Assembly: GCF_013113735.1 (NCBI RefSeq)
Contig: NZ_CP053346.1
Span: 2,308,001 to 2,372,000 of the forward strand
From: Sphingomonas sp. AP4-R1
GTDB lineage: Bacteria; Pseudomonadota; Alphaproteobacteria; Sphingomonadales; Sphingomonadaceae
Direction of reading: 5' to 3'
DNA: 64,000 nucleotides
The position numbers were made by a program, and so were the translations under genes. Positions 61,064-64,000 of the stretch are shown in pieces (the first letter of the stretch is position 1; every line of letters begins with the position of its first letter). The notes under the pieces are model-generated. The model did not search any database. It was not told the origin of the DNA and saw only the letters and a list, made by a program, of their open reading frames with translations.

Positions 61064-63318
61064 GGCAGGCGGCCTCTCGGAGCAGACCCGTTCAGGCGGC
61101 CGGGGTGCTGATCGCACTTGGCATTCTCACGATAGGGCTTGCGATATATTTTCTCGCAGTACGCCCGCCGCTGTTGCCCGAGGATCTTCTATATCGGCGG
61201 CAATCCGCAGGCCCTGTCGCCAGCCTTGCAGGACTGCTCGGCATCGTCTTGCACACCTGGGGAGGTTTTATCGCGGGCTACGGCATCATGTTGACAGGCG
61301 CCGGCCTTTTCATGCTGACCGGGCGGAATAGCTGGCTCGGCAGGGCGACCGCATTGAGCGTCGTGATCGTGTTTGGCCGCTTTCTGTACAGCAATGTCGT
61401 GCTGGGCTCCGACTTCTTGTGGGCTGTTGTCGGCTTCTTCGCATTGGCACTGACTGCCCTTTGCCTTCTGGGGCCGGCATATGGGAGCAATTCCTCCGTA
61501 GGACTACGGAGTGCGCGGACGCTTCCCAAGCTTCAGGGCTTGTTGCACCGCAGCAGGAGCGTGAGTGTGGAGAGTCGAAGTAATATCCCTGACCCGTTGG
61601 ACGGTCTGGCCACGACGCTGGATCGATCGAGCTTCGCCGCCATCGCGCAGCTGACGTCCGGCCAGTCGCCCGCCACGCTGGCGCAATCCTATTCCGACTG
61701 GTGGGGGCATCTTCTCTGCTCGCCCGGCAAGCAGCTGCAGCTCGCCGCCAAAAGCGGGCGCAAGCTGGTGCGGCTCGCCGACTATGTCATGCGCAGTGCA
61801 TCCGGCAGCGATCCCGAGCCGGCGATCGATCCGCTGCCCCACGACCGGCGCTTCGCCGACGCCGCCTGGAAGCGCCACCCGTTCGACCTGATCGAACAAG
61901 CCTTCCTGCTCCAGCAGCAATGGTGGCATGCCGCCACCACCGGAGTGAGTGGCGTCACCGGACACCACGAGGCAATTGTCGAGTTCGCGACCCGCCAAAT
62001 GCTCGACATGGTGTCCCCGACCAATTTCATCTTGACCAACCCCGTGCTCCAGCAGCGCATCCTCGAAACCGGAGGACAATGCCTTGTCGAGGGCGCGCGC
62101 TATTTCCTCGAGGATCTCGAACGCATGGTGCGCGGGCAGCCTGCAGCGGGCGCCGAGGCCTATCCGGTGGGCGAAAAGGTCGCCGCCACGCCTGGCAAGG
62201 TCGTGGTTCGCAACAGGGTCATGGAACTGATCCAATATGCGCCGACCACCGAGACGGTGCGTCCCGAGCCGATATTGATCGTGCCGGCATGGATCATGAA
62301 ATATTACATCCTCGACCTGTCCCCGGAAAATTCGCTCATCCGCTGGCTGGTGGGGCAGGGGTACTCCGTCTTCTGCATCTCCTGGCACAATCCCGACAGC
62401 GCCGACCGCGATCTCGACATGGAGGATTATCGCCTGCTCGGACCGATGGGCGCCGTGGATGCCATCCAGGCGATCACCGGCAGCGACAAGATCCACGCGG
62501 CCGGCTATTGTATCGGCGGCACGCTGCTTGCCATCACCGCGGCGGCGATGGCGCGCGATGAGGATCAGCGTCTGGCGAGTGTTACGCTGTTCGCCGCCCA
62601 GACCGAGTTCAGCGAGCCGGGCGAGCTTGGCCTGTTCATCGACGAGGCGGAGATCAACCTGATCGACGCGATGATGTGGGCGCGCGGCTTTCTCGACAGC
62701 AGCCAGATGGGCGGCGCCTTCCAGATGCTGCGATCGAACGATCTGGTCTGGTCGCGCATCCTCTCGACCTATCTCATGGGCGAGCGTGAGCCGATGATGG
62801 ATCTCATGGCATGGAACGCCGACGGCACCCGCATGCCCTACGCCATGCACGCGCAATATCTGCGTCGCCTGTTCCTCGACAACGATCTCGCCGAAGGGCG
62901 CTACGAGGCCGGCGGCCACCCGGTCTCGCTCTCGGCGCTGCGCATGCCGATCTTCATGGTGGGCACGGAGACCGACCATGTCGCGCCGTGGCGCTCAACC
63001 CACAAGCTCCACATGCTGACCAGCGCCGAGATCCGCTTCGTGCTGACGAGCGGCGGCCACAATGCCGGCATAGTCTCCGAGCCCGGGCATCCGCATCGTC
63101 ACTATCGCATCGCGACACGGACGCAGGATGGCCCGGCGCCAAGTCCCGATGCTTGGGTGGAGCGGGCCGAGCAGCACGAAGGGTCGTGGTGGCCCGAATG
63201 GAGTGCATGGCTTGAAGCGCACTCCGGCGAGGCGGCGCCGCCGCCGGCGATGGGTGCGCCCGAGCGGAGCTATCCGCCGCTCGGTGATGCCCCCGGGCGC
63301 TACGTGCTGGAGCGCTGA
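61057..63318 (+). CDS. phaC: PHA synthase (PhaC) with four-TM N-terminal extension
   Basis: 753 residues. Residues 1-145 contain about four transmembrane helices and resemble a DUF4345-type membrane protein. From about 175 (NIPDPLDGLATTLDRSSF) the chain is a class I/II polyhydroxyalkanoate synthase: PAWIMKYYILDLSPENSLIR, the Cys lipase box AGYCIGGT, a late Asp in GTETDHVAPW and His in SGGHNAGIV. A GTG at 61561 would give the ordinary synthase alone. It polymerises hydroxyacyl-CoA. It overlaps the CueR-like gene by seven bases. Confidence 0.87.
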   Translation: MLRQAASRSRPVQAAGVLIALGILTIGLAIYFLAVRPPLLPEDLLYRRQSAGPVASLAGLLGIVLHTWGGFIAGYGIMLTGAGLFMLTGRNSWLGRATALSVVIVFGRFLYSNVVLGSDFLWAVVGFFALALTALCLLGPAYGSNSSVGLRSARTLPKLQGLLHRSRSVSVESRSNIPDPLDGLATTLDRSSFAAIAQLTSGQSPATLAQSYSDWWGHLLCSPGKQLQLAAKSGRKLVRLADYVMRSASGSDPEPAIDPLPHDRRFADAAWKRHPFDLIEQAFLLQQQWWHAATTGVSGVTGHHEAIVEFATRQMLDMVSPTNFILTNPVLQQRILETGGQCLVEGARYFLEDLERMVRGQPAAGAEAYPVGEKVAATPGKVVVRNRVMELIQYAPTTETVRPEPILIVPAWIMKYYILDLSPENSLIRWLVGQGYSVFCISWHNPDSADRDLDMEDYRLLGPMGAVDAIQAITGSDKIHAAGYCIGGTLLAITAAAMARDEDQRLASVTLFAAQTEFSEPGELGLFIDEAEINLIDAMMWARGFLDSSQMGGAFQMLRSNDLVWSRILSTYLMGEREPMMDLMAWNADGTRMPYAMHAQYLRRLFLDNDLAEGRYEAGGHPVSLSALRMPIFMVGTETDHVAPWRSTHKLHMLTSAEIRFVLTSGGHNAGIVSEPGHPHRHYRIATRTQDGPAPSPDAWVERAEQHEGSWWPEWSAWLEAHSGEAAPPPAMGAPERSYPPLGDAPGRYVLER

Positions 63319-63321
63319 GCG

Positions 63322-64000
63322 ATGGCCGCCGCCAACCTCATCGAAAACCGCACGTTTGACGAGATCGCCGTCAGCGACACGGCCAGCCTCACCCGCACGC
63401 TAACAGCAGAGGATATCCAGCTCTTCGCGGCGGTGTCAGGTGACGTCAATCCGGCGCATCTGGACCCTGCCTATGCCGAAACGGACATGTTCCACAGGGT
63501 CATCGCCCATGGCATGTGGGGCGCGGGGCTCATCTCGGCGATCCTGGGGACCGAGCTGCCCGGGCCCGGCGCAATCTATCTCGGCCAATCGCTTCGCTTC
63601 ACCCGCCCGGTCGGACTCGGTGACACCATCACGGCCTGCGTCACCGTGACGGAAAAGCGTGCCGAGCATCATGTCATCGTCCTCGACTGCACCTGCGTGA
63701 ACCAGAAGGGCGAGACCGTCATCAGCGGCCAGGCCGAGGTCAAGGCGCCCACCGGGAAAGTCAGCCGGCCGCGCATGCCGCTTCCCGACGTGCGGATCGC
63801 CAGCCACGACCGGTTTCGCCAGCTGATGGAGCGCGCGAAGGAAGGGGCCGCGTGCGTCACGGCCGTGGTCCACCCCTGCAGCGCCGACGCCATGCGCGCC
63901 GTGGTCGAGGCTGCCGACGCCGGCATCATCGTTCCGATCCTCATCGGCCCTGTCGCGCGGATGGCGAATGCGGCGAAGGACGCCGGCGTCGATATTGCCG
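63322..64000 (+). CDS. Bifunctional MaoC-like hydratase / phosphate acyltransferase, partial
   Basis: 226 residues before the window ends. The MaoC hot-dog domain (about 10-145) shows DIQLFAAVSGDVNPAHLDPA and HGMWGAGLISAILG. A Pta/Ptb-type acyltransferase domain begins around 165 (AACVTAVVHPCSADAMRAVV, ILIGPVARM) and is cut off. Such fusions commonly sit beside phaC with acetate kinase and enoyl reductase genes. Start three bases after the phaC stop. Confidence 0.9.
   Translation, partial: MAAANLIENRTFDEIAVSDTASLTRTLTAEDIQLFAAVSGDVNPAHLDPAYAETDMFHRVIAHGMWGAGLISAILGTELPGPGAIYLGQSLRFTRPVGLGDTITACVTVTEKRAEHHVIVLDCTCVNQKGETVISGQAEVKAPTGKVSRPRMPLPDVRIASHDRFRQLMERAKEGAACVTAVVHPCSADAMRAVVEAADAGIIVPILIGPVARMANAAKDAGVDIA

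Noticed and set aside
1..64000. tRNA, rRNA and CRISPR arrays
   Set aside because: I looked for T-loop and anticodon-arm patterns, rRNA-like blocks and regularly spaced repeats by eye and found none that held up.

Overview
The window reads as chromosomal or megaplasmid DNA of a GC-rich alphaproteobacterium, most likely a sphingomonad. This is inferred from protein style, FecI-type sigma, FixLJ, CopABCD, a PQQ glucose dehydrogenase, a class I PhaC beside a MaoC-Pta fusion, and GTG/TTG starts; no rRNA, tRNA or other taxonomic marker was seen. Dense GC-rich coding sequence alternates with decayed mobile elements and pseudogenes, so this is largely an accessory region.

Layout. 0-9.3 kb: a FecI-like sigma factor, a truncated IS256 transposase abutting an IS66 remnant, a LysR regulator, a glucose-oxidation set (membrane PQQ glucose dehydrogenase, esterase, SMP-30/gluconolactonase-like protein), a decayed xanthine-dehydrogenase-type subunit and an IS3-type remnant. 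9.3-21.2 kb: hydrolases, a LytS/LytTR-type two-component pair, an S41 peptidase whose 5' end is a duplicated piece of the neighbouring serine hydrolase gene, a LysR/alcohol-dehydrogenase divergon, an HxlR pseudogene and an LpqC-type esterase. 21.3-25.6 kb: an RcnB-like pseudogene, an OmpR-type two-component system, an EF-hand protein and a LysR. 25.6-33.4 kb: three alpha/beta hydrolases (two epoxide-hydrolase-like) with an EamA exporter, a SnoaL/NTF2 protein, a YcaQ-like protein, an HxlR regulator and an SDR.

34-61 kb is a metal-resistance island built of modules. (A) 34.1-41.5 kb: MerR regulator, small secreted Met/His-rich proteins and lipoproteins, and a translationally coupled redox operon. 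The redox operon has a membrane-anchored FAD/NAD(P)/2Fe-2S reductase, a four-helix membrane protein with two His-X13-His helices (NOX/ferric-reductase-like), a seven-haem c-type cytochrome and a 14-Cys Csp-type copper-storage protein. It looks like a route for moving cytosolic NAD(P)H electrons to the periplasm. (B) 41.7-48.2 kb: aldehyde dehydrogenase, zinc alcohol dehydrogenase, CopA, CopB, a broken MFS gene and a DUF411 protein. (C) 48.2-50.9 kb: a FixLJ oxygen-sensing system with the haem ligands conserved, plus a lone receiver. (D) 50.9-57.5 kb: a CnrYXH-type anti-sigma/sensor/ECF-sigma operon running into a second copAB pair and a DUF305 gene, divergent from copCD. Three promoters in this module share GAGGGG-N13-TGCGTA(T/A)TC. 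(E) 58.2-61.1 kb: a copper P1B-ATPase and a CueR-like regulator behind a MerR-type 19-bp-spacer promoter.

61-64 kb starts a polyhydroxyalkanoate cluster: a PHA synthase with an unusual four-TM N-terminal extension, then a MaoC-Pta fusion that runs off the end.

The best candidates for something undescribed are the module A redox chain and the CnrYXH-to-cop wiring with its shared promoter motif.
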